Positions 8,013 to 15,185 of a stretch of 44,658 nucleotides of DNA are shown piece after piece. How positions within the stretch are numbered: the stretch's first letter is position 1; each line of letters starts with the position of its first letter. Both the position numbers and the translations under genes were made by a program. Below the pieces are notes generated by a model. It saw only the letters and a program-made list of their open reading frames with translations, did no database searches and was not told the origin of the DNA. Source of the stretch: an uncultured Acidimicrobiales bacterium (lineage in GTDB: Bacteria; Actinomycetota; Acidimicrobiia; Acidimicrobiales; SZUA-35); assembly GCA_937958015.1 (NCBI GenBank), contig CALGOA010000104.1, positions 1 through 44,658 on the forward strand, written 5' to 3'.

Positions 8013-8852
8013 CTACAGGCCGCGATCCGGAGCCGCAATCCACGCCACCAACTGGTCGCGTTGTGCCGAAGAGACCCCTCGGTGAAGTGCGTCGCCATCA
8101 TGAACCTCGTCGATCCAGTGACCGAACTCGACCGGTCGTTTCCGCACCAGCTCACCGACGGTGCACTGTTGGATCCGAATCGTGAATACGCACCATCCCG
8201 ACTCTGGAAGTAGCCGCAACGTCTGGCGTTCGCTGCGGACATACAGGCCGTCTGCGCAGTCCGACGCCGCAATCACCGGGTCACCGTTGGCGGGCCGGTC
8301 GGGTTGGAACAATGCGGGGTCGGGATGCAGAAACCAATTCCGACGAAGAACCGTCCGATCAGCCAGACCATCGATCATTCGGTCCACTCGATCGCCGAGA
8401 CTCGCCGCATAACCCGGCACCGGGCCGTGTACCGCTAGCAAAGGTCGATTCAGCTTGTCCCGGAGATGCCAACGGGAAGGAAAACACAGCGCAGCTGCCC
8501 GAAGTACCCAGCCCTCACTCGACCGGTTGAGAAGGCAGAGGTCTTCCTGAACCGAAACGGCCAGTCGCTGCAGCGGTGACGGCCCGGCGGCAATCGCAAC
8601 CCCGGAATCGCGAATCATTTCTTCAAGTTCGGCGGCTACGACATTCGACTCGGCTGACTCCGCCAGGACGTCGGAGGGTCGGCTTCGAAGTAACGAACGT
8701 CGCAGTTCGAGCTCGGAGTCCCTTGCCGAGTCGAAAACGAGCCATGGACGGTGGCCCAGGTTACGGGTGCCCATCTTGAGCCAGGGAACCGACGGATCGA
8801 GGTCCAATTCTGAAAGCCACGCATCCGTCGGTTGCGTGCCGACGCCGGTCAC
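8013..8852 (-). CDS. DUF3445 protein, heme-dependent oxidative N-demethylase alpha-subunit-like
   Basis: A 279-residue protein with the DUF3445/HODM alpha-subunit-like core: VQEDLCLLNRSSEGWVLRAAALCFPSRW, then AVHGPVPGY, a VLRRNWFLHPD segment and VRSERQTLRLLPESGWCVFTIR. Characterised relatives (HODM) oxidatively demethylate secondary amines using heme; the partner subunits are not encoded here, so that activity is not assured. The GTG start at 8852 overlaps the TGA of the upstream aldehyde dehydrogenase (GTGA), so the two are translationally coupled. A demethylase releasing formaldehyde next to an aldehyde dehydrogenase would be sensible, but this is inference. Confidence 0.85.
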   Translation of the reverse strand: MTGVGTQPTDAWLSELDLDPSVPWLKMGTRNLGHRPWLVFDSARDSELELRRSLLRSRPSDVLAESAESNVVAAELEEMIRDSGVAIAAGPSPLQRLAVSVQEDLCLLNRSSEGWVLRAAALCFPSRWHLRDKLNRPLLAVHGPVPGYAASLGDRVDRMIDGLADRTVLRRNWFLHPDPALFQPDRPANGDPVIAASDCADGLYVRSERQTLRLLPESGWCVFTIRIQQCTVGELVRKRPVEFGHWIDEVHDGDALHRGVSSAQRDQLVAWIAAPDRGL

Positions 8853-10282
8853 GTGACCAAACGAAGCAAACGCGACTTCAACTTCCCGTAGGGCGGGTAG
8901 ATGATCGACGTCTCGAGGCCAGCCGGTTTGGTGAGGATGCCCTTCAGGTTGGACAACGCATCGAAGCCAGCCTGACCGTGATAGCGACCCATGCCGGAAG
9001 GTCCTACCCCTCCGAACGCGAGGTCATGAGGCGAGAAATGGAACAACGTGTGGTTCACGCACACTCCACCCGAACTTGTCTGGCTGGTCACTCGATCCAC
9101 GGCGTCGCCGTTCTCACTGAAGACATACAACGCCAACGGTTTCGGTCGTTCGTTGACGAATTGGATCGCGTGGTCGGTGTCAGCGACCGTGACGATTGGA
9201 AGGATCGGCCCGAAGATCTCTTCGGTCATGAGGTCCGACGCCGGACTGGGATCAACCACGATGGTGGGCGACAGGTATCGGGTCTCGCTTGTGCTGCCGC
9301 CTCCAAAAGCGACCTCGTGGCCATCGAGCAGACCGGTCAGCCGCCGGTGGTGCCGATCCGAGACGATGCGGCCAAAGTCGGCGCTGGACTCGATGTCGCG
9401 GCCGTAGAAGTTCGACCACGCTGCAACCAATGCATCCACCAGCTCATCGCGACGCCGCTCCGACACCAGGACATAGTCCGGTGCGATGCAGGTTTGGCCG
9501 GCATTGAGGCCCTTGCCCCAAGCGATCCGGTTGGCAGCTGCTGCGATGTTGGCGTCGTCGTCGACGATCACGGGAGACTTCCCGCCCAGTTCAAGAAGCA
9601 CGGGAGTGAGATGCTCGGCGGCAGCACGCATCACGATGCGCCCCACGTTCGTTGAGCCGGTGAAGAAGATGTGGTCGAAACGTTGCTCGAGCAGTGCAGT
9701 CGATACGTCGACGGCCCCTTCGATCACCGCCACCGCCTCCCGATCGAGATAGGACGGAAGTTCCCGGGCGATCAGAGTCGACGTGGCTGGCGACAGCTCG
9801 GACGGTTTCAAGACGACGGCGTTCCCCGCCCCCAGCGCAGCTACCAGTGGCTCGAAGACGAGATTCACCGGATAGTTCCAGGGAGCGATGATGAGCGCGA
9901 CCCCAAGTGGTTCAGGAACGATTCGCGCTTTCCCCGGCTGCGTTGCGATGGACAACGAGACCTTTCGGGGTTTGGCCCACTTGCGAAGGTTCTTCCTGAC
10001 ATACTTCGCCTCGGCGATCGATGGACCGATATCCGCAATCCAGGCTTCGAGTGCTGGCCGGCCAAGATCCTGATGCATGGCGGCCGTGAGTGCGGATGTG
10101 TGGTCTTCGAGGAATGCGATGACCCCGTCCAGTTGCTTCTCACGCCATTCCAACGAACGGGTGACACCGGTGCCGAAACGCGCCCGCAGCCGCTCTACGG
10201 CCGCCGACATTTGGTCCGAAAGGTCAGATTTCGAACGTTCGGGTTGGGGCGTGGCATCGATTGTTGCAACGTTCTCAGGCAT
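8849..10282 (-). CDS. NAD(P)-dependent aldehyde dehydrogenase, ALDH3-like
   Basis: A 477-residue enzyme oxidising an aldehyde to the acid. Catalytic residues are Asn137 (APWNYPVN), Glu231 (LELGGKSP) and Cys265 (NAGQTCIAPDY); the nucleotide loop is FFTGSTNVG. The GQTCIAPDYVL motif and the tail FGGVGPSGMGRYHG resemble the ALDH3/coniferyl-fatty aldehyde group. The ATG at 10282 is chosen because sequence before it is Arg-rich and unlike the family, and because the gene then overlaps the end of dcd by 8 bp. It forms a coupled run dcd-ALDH-DUF3445. Substrate undetermined. Confidence 0.93.
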   Translation of the reverse strand: MPENVATIDATPQPERSKSDLSDQMSAAVERLRARFGTGVTRSLEWREKQLDGVIAFLEDHTSALTAAMHQDLGRPALEAWIADIGPSIAEAKYVRKNLRKWAKPRKVSLSIATQPGKARIVPEPLGVALIIAPWNYPVNLVFEPLVAALGAGNAVVLKPSELSPATSTLIARELPSYLDREAVAVIEGAVDVSTALLEQRFDHIFFTGSTNVGRIVMRAAAEHLTPVLLELGGKSPVIVDDDANIAAAANRIAWGKGLNAGQTCIAPDYVLVSERRRDELVDALVAAWSNFYGRDIESSADFGRIVSDRHHRRLTGLLDGHEVAFGGGSTSETRYLSPTIVVDPSPASDLMTEEIFGPILPIVTVADTDHAIQFVNERPKPLALYVFSENGDAVDRVTSQTSSGGVCVNHTLFHFSPHDLAFGGVGPSGMGRYHGQAGFDALSNLKGILTKPAGLETSIIYPPYGKLKSRLLRLVT

Positions 10283-10841
10283 CGAAATTCTCCCAGTAGC
10301 GCGACGGGCGCGGGCCCGCCTGATCGAGATATTTGGATCCAAGTGCCCCCGAGCCGTACGGCCGATCGGCATCGGTGGTCATCCGGATAAACGAGATCTG
10401 TCCGATCTTCATGCCCGGGTACAGGGTGATCGGCAGACTGGCGACGTTCGAGAATTCCAGCGTGATCATGCCGTTCCAGCCCGCGTCGACGAAACCCGCC
10501 GTTGTATGGATCAGCAGGCCCAGGCGACCCAAACTGCTCTTGCCTTCGATGCGACCCACGAGGTCGTTGGGGAGCCGAATACGCTCCGCGGTGGACCCGA
10601 GCACGAACTCTCCCGGGTGCAGAATGAACGGCTTCTCATCGCTGGCTTCTACTTCCGAGGTCAGATCGGTGAGGTCGGTTTTCACGTCGATGTGGCTGCG
10701 GGTGTGGTTCCGGAAGACGATGAAACGATGATCGAGACGAAGGTCGACCGAACTGGGCTGGACGGCGCCCGGGTCGTAGGGTTCGATCTCGATCCGCCCC
10801 GTGTCGATCTCCTGCTTGATGGTGCGGTCCGAGAGAATCAC
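10275..10841 (-). CDS. dcd: dCTP deaminase
   Basis: Deaminates dCTP to dUTP, feeding dTTP synthesis; some actinobacterial forms also hydrolyse dUTP to dUMP. The 188 residues match the family length. Diagnostic motifs are MILSDRTIKQEI, QPSSVDLRL, EGKSSLGRLGL and HTTAGFVDAGWNG (substrate and catalytic region), ending in the YWENFD tail. It starts at a GTG with TAGCGT 7 bases upstream, so it is probably leaderless and heads the operon with the aldehyde dehydrogenase and DUF3445 genes. Whether it is mono- or bifunctional cannot be settled by eye. Confidence 0.96.
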   Translation of the reverse strand: MILSDRTIKQEIDTGRIEIEPYDPGAVQPSSVDLRLDHRFIVFRNHTRSHIDVKTDLTDLTSEVEASDEKPFILHPGEFVLGSTAERIRLPNDLVGRIEGKSSLGRLGLLIHTTAGFVDAGWNGMITLEFSNVASLPITLYPGMKIGQISFIRMTTDADRPYGSGALGSKYLDQAGPRPSRYWENFDA

Positions 10842-10848
10842 GATTTCA

Positions 10849-10854
10849 ACGCTA
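10849..10854 (-). promoter_or_regulatory. -10 box, leaderless start (TAGCGT-N7-GTG) of dcd
   Basis: TAGCGT precedes the dcd GTG (10841) by 7 bases. Confidence 0.6.
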
Positions 10855-10876
10855 TCGGAGCCAACAGCGGAGCGAA

Positions 10877-11203
10877 TCAGTCTCGCGGGGTCACGGGTAG
10901 CTCGTCGGGCGGAAGAGGGGTATTGGACTTGATGTAGTCAGCCAGGCGATCCGAGTCGCAGGTTGGGCATAAATAGATTCGGCGCATCGACTGAATAGAC
11001 AACTGGGTGCCCCGCGATTTCTCCAGGATCGACTGGAACGCAACCCGAACATCGACAGAACCACACGTCGGGCATTTGGGGGTGAGGTCGCGGTCCCACA
11101 CCAGGCCGCACTCCTGACAGGTGATGGTGATGACCTCACCGTCACGTTCCCCGACGAGGTTCTCTTCCTCGGCACAGTTGGCGCACACGAGGTCACTCGA
11201 CAT
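10877..11203 (-). CDS. zinc-ribbon protein with four CxxC knuckles
   Basis: A 108-residue cytoplasmic protein carrying four CxxC pairs: CANC, CQEC, CPTC and CPTC, enough for two zinc ribbons. Between the second pair of knuckles lies a basic segment (EKSRGTQLSIQSMRRIY). Such ribbons mediate nucleic-acid or protein contacts; no catalytic motif is visible and the specific role is unknown. TAACGT 7 bases before the ATG fits leaderless transcription and overlaps the stop codon of the upstream membrane-protein gene. Confidence 0.75.
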   Translation of the reverse strand: MSSDLVCANCAEEENLVGERDGEVITITCQECGLVWDRDLTPKCPTCGSVDVRVAFQSILEKSRGTQLSIQSMRRIYLCPTCDSDRLADYIKSNTPLPPDELPVTPRD

Positions 11204-11210
11204 GGAGACG

Positions 11211-11216
11211 ACGTTA
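11211..11216 (-). promoter_or_regulatory. -10 box, leaderless start (TAACGT-N7-ATG)
   Basis: TAACGT precedes the zinc-ribbon ATG (11203) by 7 bases; its TAA is also the stop of the gene at 11214-11444. Confidence 0.4.
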
Positions 11217-11444
11217 CTGGGCGGGGGTATCGACCCGCAGTTCGATGGCGTTCGGGTCGGGTTCCCGCGTCGCTACGGACATCGACGACAGGATCAGGAA
11301 CGCTGCAATCGCGGCGGACAGGCCAGCAGGGATCGACAGGTACCGCCCGCCATTGATGAGAAGGACAAGCAGCACCATCATCGCGATGGCGTGGCGGAAG
11401 AGGTCACGCCGCTGAGACTCGTCAAGTGGTGCATTCTCCATCAT
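11214..11444 (-). CDS. small membrane protein, two predicted helices
   Basis: A 76-residue protein with a charged N-terminus (PLDESQRRDLFRH), a hydrophobic helix at about 19-31 (IAMMVLLVLLING), a short loop and a second helix at about 37-55 (IPAGLSAAIAAFLILSS), then a soluble tail. I do not recognise the family. It lies immediately upstream of the zinc-ribbon gene on the same strand, separated by 10 bases. Confidence 0.6.
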   Translation of the reverse strand: MMENAPLDESQRRDLFRHAIAMMVLLVLLINGGRYLSIPAGLSAAIAAFLILSSMSVATREPDPNAIELRVDTPAQ

Positions 11445-11556
11445 TGTCCATCGGCACAGCAGCAGCAGACCTAAGGACAGCCCGGCGGTGCTGGCCGAAC
11501 CGGAATTGACGCGGCATTGCCACCAATGGCCGGTGCCGGTGAATCAGACTTGCGGG

Positions 11557-12897
11557 GTGATTCGGCCCCGACATGCCCTGCTTGGCCTTGCGGCACTTGG
11601 ACTGGGTGGCGCTCTCGCTCTCGCCATTCCCGGCGCCGTCGACTCACCCGATGTGACCCAGCAACCCGACGCCGATCTGGCAACGGAACTGGCCATGGTC
11701 GACGAAGAGATTCCCACCTTCGTGCCGCCACCACCCACCCAGGTCGTGAGCGGCATGATGGGCGAACTGACAATCGATGTCGAGGGACTACTCACGGTGA
11801 CCGGACGGACCGAGATCGATGGCGCCCCGGCCAACACCCCTCTCTCGATTTGGGTCGACAATGCCCCGGTCGAAACGGCGCCGGTTCCGCTCGCTGATCC
11901 GCTACCTCCGGCTGAACCGGCTGAGGGCTCGACCAGCGACGAAGAGGCCGATCCAGCGGCCGCCGCCGATGCTGCTGCCCCCACCCCGACGACCGAGGTT
12001 GTCGTGCCTGTCGCAGGCGAGTTCAAGACTGCGATCCAACTTCGTGAGGGACCACAGGAAGTCTGCGTGATCGCCGAGAATTCCGCCGGGCCCGATGGCC
12101 TTCTCGGTTGCGAGCGGGTGATGTTCCGGGCCCAACTGCTCGACGGCAAGATGATCATTTCCGACTACGGCAGTGGTGCGACGCCACGGCTTGGCGTCGC
12201 GGGCGAAGGAACCCCGATGGAGGCGGCCGAACGTGTCGCCCAACGGGCCCGTGAGTGGGAAGAGGCCACCGGAATTCCCACGATCCCGGCGTTCGACTAC
12301 ATCCAGACCGTGGCCCAGGCATCACCCGGCAGCGACGGCGACTACTCAGCCCACACCTCCAGAGAAGATCTCGACGAATACCTCGAGGCCATCCGCAGCG
12401 TGGACGGGTTGTTAATTCTCGACTTCCAACCCGGCGGGAGCCGGTTCATGAAGCAGGTCTCGCAGTACGAGGAATACCTGCGCCAACCCGACGTCGGTCT
12501 GGCGCTCGACACCGAGTGGCGTATGCCGTGGGGTGTCGCGCCCGCAACGATCATCGGCTACGCCGACGCCAGCGAGATCAACGAGGTCGGTGAATATCTG
12601 GCAACGATCGTGGCGGAGAACGACCTGCCCCAGAAGCCATTCGTGATCCACCAGTTCACCCGGCGCATGGTCCGCAATCGCGATGCGATCATCGCCCGCC
12701 CGGAACTAGCGACGATCTTCCACATCGACGGCCACGGCACCAAGACGCTGAAGAAGGGTGTCTACAAAAGCCTCCTTCCCTCCGAAGAGTTCTTCACCGG
12801 TTTCAAGCTGTTCTTCGACGAAGACACCGGCCTGATGACCCCCCTCGAAGTCCGCGACGAACTCGCCCGCATCCCCGCCATGATCAGCTATCAGTGA
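11557..12897 (+). CDS. secreted or N-terminally anchored protein of an uncharacterised actinobacterial family
   Basis: About 446 residues. The N-terminus RPRHALLGLAALGLGGALALAIPGA is a signal or anchor, followed by an Ig-like segment (about 65-110), an acidic Ala/Pro-rich linker (about 110-150) and a conserved C-terminal half: FDYIQTVAQASPG, GLLILDFQPG, DVGLALDTEWRMP, LPQKPFVIHQF and IFHIDGHG. The repeating acidic strand ends (LDFQPG, LDTEWR, HIDGHG) suggest a TIM-barrel glycosidase-like fold, which is inference; similar lipoproteins occur across actinobacteria with no known function. Start uncertain: GTG 11557 is just before the signal, with GTG 11533 and 11539 as alternatives and no clear Shine-Dalgarno. 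Confidence 0.75.
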   Translation: MIRPRHALLGLAALGLGGALALAIPGAVDSPDVTQQPDADLATELAMVDEEIPTFVPPPPTQVVSGMMGELTIDVEGLLTVTGRTEIDGAPANTPLSIWVDNAPVETAPVPLADPLPPAEPAEGSTSDEEADPAAAADAAAPTPTTEVVVPVAGEFKTAIQLREGPQEVCVIAENSAGPDGLLGCERVMFRAQLLDGKMIISDYGSGATPRLGVAGEGTPMEAAERVAQRAREWEEATGIPTIPAFDYIQTVAQASPGSDGDYSAHTSREDLDEYLEAIRSVDGLLILDFQPGGSRFMKQVSQYEEYLRQPDVGLALDTEWRMPWGVAPATIIGYADASEINEVGEYLATIVAENDLPQKPFVIHQFTRRMVRNRDAIIARPELATIFHIDGHGTKTLKKGVYKSLLPSEEFFTGFKLFFDEDTGLMTPLEVRDELARIPAMISYQ

Positions 12898-12913
12898 TTC
12901 CCTTTCAGGGGGA

Positions 12914-12943
12914 CCGTTCTTGGCCACGGAGGCCGAGCCTCCG
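12914..12943 (+). repeat. 30-bp hairpin repeat, copy 1
   Basis: Identical to 13114-13143, exactly 200 bp apart. Contains palindrome GGAGGCCGAGCCTCC. Confidence 0.9.
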
Positions 12944-12945
12944 AG

Positions 12946-13091
12946 GGTGTAGTCCTCATCAAGCCAGGTGGGTAAACCGATTGCCCGTACTTACGAGTTG
13001 GCTCCAAAGGTGTTGTCCTCATCAGGCCAGGTGGGGTAAACCGATTGCCCGTACTTACGAGTTGGCTCCGAGGGTGTTGTCCTCATCAGGC
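12946..13091 (+). repeat. tandem repeat, period 63-64 bp, about 2.3 copies
   Basis: Units begin GGTGT(A/T)GTCCTCATCA and continue with GGTAAACCGATTGCCCGTAC and TTACGAGTTGGCTCC. Copies 1 and 2 differ at about five positions; the third stops after 19 bases. Confidence 0.9.
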
Positions 13092-13113
13092 ACCCTACTA
13101 TTCCCTCCGGGGG

Positions 13114-13143
13114 CCGTTCTTGGCCACGGAGGCCGAGCCTCCG
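13114..13143 (+). repeat. 30-bp hairpin repeat, copy 2
   Basis: Perfect copy of 12914-12943. Confidence 0.9.
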
Positions 13144-13293
13144 GCGCGACACTAACCGCTCGTCTCGCTTCCCGGTTTCACACAGCAACGCCCTCACCCC
13201 TCCGGGAGGACCGAGCGCGTTCTTCCTCCACGGAGTGGGTGAGGGCTGGATTGTTTGGACCGGTACGTCTGACGGAGCGCATTGTGGAATGCC

Positions 13294-13314
13294 CGGAGGC
13301 TGCGCCTCCGTGGC
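13294..13314 (-). repeat. inverted relative of the 30-bp hairpin repeat
   Basis: On the minus strand reads GCCACGGAGGC-gca-GCCTCCG, matching the hairpin core of the two direct copies apart from the loop. Confidence 0.7.
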
Positions 13315-13353
13315 GATGGAACGGCCCCGCTGGAGGCGACAAGCACAGGCTTG

Positions 13354-13409
13354 CCTGATGAGGCGCAATCGGTTTACCCACCTGCCTGATGAGACCCAAT
13401 CGGCATACG
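13354..13409 (-). repeat. inverted relatives of the 63-bp tandem unit
   Basis: On the minus strand shows CTCATCAGGCAGGTGGGTAA followed by ACCGATTG, nearly identical to the core of the tandem unit. On the plus strand it is itself a 31-bp-spaced duplicate of TGCCTGATGAG plus CAATCGG. Confidence 0.75.
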
Positions 13410-13442
13410 CAGCGGCCGTGAACCACAGCCAGCCGGACCCTC

Positions 13443-14531
13443 CTACGCGAATTGAGGGAGGGCGGCGGCGACGGTGGGTTCGACGATCTTGCCGGCGCGG
13501 ACGGTGAGTCCGGCCCGGAGTCCTTCGTCGGACTCGAGAGCCTCGTCGACACCGTTGGCGAGTTTGACGACGTATCCGACCGTGGCGTTGTTCAGCGCCT
13601 GGGTTGAGGTCCGGGGAACAGCGCCGGGCATGTTCGCAACGCAGTAGTGCACGACACCGTCGACCACGTACGTGGGGTCGGCGTGGGTTGTGGGTTTGGA
13701 CGTCTCGGCGCAGCCGCCCTGATCGATGGCAACGTCAACGATGACCGAACCGGGTCGCATGCTGGCGACCATCGCACGAGTGATGAGGTGAGGTGCCGTG
13801 GCATTTCGCACCAGGACCGCTCCGATGACAAGATCGCTCTCTGACACGTGCTTCTCGAGCGCCGCGGTGGTGCTGAAGACCGTCTGGATCGCTGCGCCGT
13901 ACTGATCGGACAACGCCTCGAGGACAGCCGGGTTGCGGTCGAGGACCACAACCTGGGCGCCAAGCCCAACGGCCATTTCGATGGCGTTCTTGCCGACGAA
14001 GCCACCACCGATAACCGTGACCTTTCCAGCCTCAACTCCCGGGACTCCGCCCAGAAGGACACCGGAACCGCCGGCAACCTTCTCGAGGCTTCGAGCGCCA
14101 GCCTGCACGGCGAGCCGACCGGCCACCTGGCTCATAGGGGCCAGCAGCGCAAGGTCACCACGCGGGCCGACGACGGATTCGTACGCGATACACGTGGCTC
14201 CGCTTGCCACGAGGTCGGCGGCCTGCTCGGGATCGGGAGCGAGGTGCAGGTAGGTGAAGAGTGTGTGGTCGGGCGTCAGACGAGCCCGTTCTACAGCTTG
14301 GGGTTCCTTCACCTTGACGATCAGTTCGCTGCCCGCAAAGACGGCGTCCGCATCGGCGACGATCTCGGCACCGGACAGGACGTACTCTTCGTCGGAGAAC
14401 CCGGACCCTTCACCGGCACCGGCCTGGACCAGAACGGAATGCCCGTGGGCCACCACCTCGGCGACACTTCCCGGCGTCAGACCGACCCGGTTTTCGTTCG
14501 ACTTGATTTCTGTGGGTACACCGACGCGCAT
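13443..14531 (-). CDS. ald: alanine dehydrogenase
   Basis: NAD-dependent interconversion of L-alanine with pyruvate and ammonia. The 362 residues match the family (about 370). Landmarks are MRVGVPTEIKSNENRVGLTP at the N-terminus, the substrate residues Lys75 (VKVKEPQ) and His96 (TYLHLAPD), and NAD loop VIGGGFVGKNA. ATG 14531 is chosen over the longer frame because AGGAGG precedes it by 5 bases and homology begins there. It is divergently transcribed from an Lrp-family gene, the usual partner (AldR) that activates ald in mycobacteria. Confidence 0.96.
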   Translation of the reverse strand: MRVGVPTEIKSNENRVGLTPGSVAEVVAHGHSVLVQAGAGEGSGFSDEEYVLSGAEIVADADAVFAGSELIVKVKEPQAVERARLTPDHTLFTYLHLAPDPEQAADLVASGATCIAYESVVGPRGDLALLAPMSQVAGRLAVQAGARSLEKVAGGSGVLLGGVPGVEAGKVTVIGGGFVGKNAIEMAVGLGAQVVVLDRNPAVLEALSDQYGAAIQTVFSTTAALEKHVSESDLVIGAVLVRNATAPHLITRAMVASMRPGSVIVDVAIDQGGCAETSKPTTHADPTYVVDGVVHYCVANMPGAVPRTSTQALNNATVGYVVKLANGVDEALESDEGLRAGLTVRAGKIVEPTVAAALPQFA

Positions 14532-14659
14532 GGCAGCCTCCTGAGGTTCGATTGGGCGATCGTGTCTCGAAGATACGCCAATCCACACGCACCGATACAG
14601 GCGAGTTAGAGAGCCTAACCATCTTGTGGCGCACGTTTATTGCGTCGAAAGCCGGTGTG
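14532..14659. promoter_or_regulatory. divergent ald / Lrp-regulator promoter region
   Basis: Two inverted repeats stand out: GATTGGGCG (14550-14558) with CGCCAATC (14576-14583), and GTTAG-AGAGC-CTAAC (14605-14619). Either could bind the Lrp/AldR-type regulator. Operator identity is inferred from position only. Confidence 0.4.
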
Positions 14660-15136
14660 ATGCACACTCTGAGCGTGAACGCTCTTGATCCCATCGATCG
14701 TTTGATTCTGGCCGAACTCCAGTCAAACGGTCGCCAGCCAACGACCGACATCGCCGAACGGGTTGGCTTGTCCCCTTCGGCCTGCCATCGTCGCATCCGG
14801 GCATTGGAGACCGCCGGTGTCATCGAGGGGTACGTCGCCGTACTGAATCCGGTGCTGATCAACCGGTCGCTCGACGTCTTCGTGGAGATCTCGCTGTCGA
14901 GTCAGTCGGTCGAGACGCTCACCGGTTTCGAGACCGCGGTTCTGACCTGTCCCGAGGTGATGTCGTGCCATTTGATGGCCGGCGAGGCCGATTATCTGGT
15001 GCACCTCGCCGTCGCCGATCCGAAGGATTTTGAGCGCATTCACACCGAACATCTCTCCCGGTTGCCCCACGTCGCTCGGCTCAAGTCGAACTTTGCGATC
15101 CGCACGGTGGTGGAGACGACCGAACACGAGCTGTAG
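14660..15136 (+). CDS. Lrp/AsnC-family transcriptional regulator, probable regulator of ald
   Basis: A 158-residue regulator. An N-terminal helix-turn-helix (LDPIDRLILAELQSNGRQ, then TDIAERVGLSPSACHRRIRAL) is followed by the RAM ligand-binding domain (FVEISLSSQS, VMSCHLMAGEADYLVHLAV). Such proteins form octamers that respond to an amino acid, often alanine for AldR. The start is taken as ATG 14660; GTG 14675 also fits and an upstream ATG at 14552 would add 36 unlike residues. Its divergent neighbour is ald, making alanine-responsive control of ald the likely role. Confidence 0.92.
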   Translation: MHTLSVNALDPIDRLILAELQSNGRQPTTDIAERVGLSPSACHRRIRALETAGVIEGYVAVLNPVLINRSLDVFVEISLSSQSVETLTGFETAVLTCPEVMSCHLMAGEADYLVHLAVADPKDFERIHTEHLSRLPHVARLKSNFAIRTVVETTEHEL

Positions 15137-15173
15137 CAGCCGCCCCCGGTGGACCGACTCGGCGTCGCCCGGT

Positions 15174-15179
15174 TAGCGT
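15174..15179 (+). promoter_or_regulatory. -10 box, leaderless start (TAGCGT-N6-ATG)
   Basis: TAGCGT precedes the LigC ATG (15186) by 6 bases; no Shine-Dalgarno. Confidence 0.6.
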
Positions 15180-15185
15180 TCGGTT

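Larger units (their letters stand above)
12898..13442. repeat. 545-bp gene-free region made of direct and inverted repeats
   Basis: No credible gene. It holds a perfect 30-bp direct repeat (12914-12943 and 13114-13143), each copy with hairpin GGAGGC-CGA-GCCTCC; a 63-64 bp tandem repeat (12946-13008, 13009-13072, partial third from 13073); an inverted relative of the hairpin (13294-13314); and inverted relatives of the tandem unit (13354-13409). A further stem CCCTCACCC/GGGTGAGGG pairs 13191-13199 with 13237-13245. It separates the ends of two convergent genes. See the findings. Confidence 0.85.

Noticed and set aside
7872-8015. stop-codon readthrough or selenocysteine extension of DUF3445
   Set aside because: The stop is TAG, no recoding structure is evident and the DUF3445 domain is already complete; kept only as a possible decayed tail.
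10077-10937. 286-codon plus-strand frame
   Set aside because: Antisense to dcd and the aldehyde dehydrogenase N-terminus, both certain.
12946-13091. possible CRISPR-like array
   Set aside because: Units of 63-64 bp are contiguous with no unique spacers, and there are no cas genes nearby; this is an ordinary tandem repeat.
13178-13552. minus-strand frame running out of the repeat island
   Set aside because: Composed of repeat and low-complexity sequence and overlaps the end of alanine dehydrogenase.
13848-14609. 253-codon plus-strand frame
   Set aside because: Antisense to alanine dehydrogenase; no motif or ribosome site.
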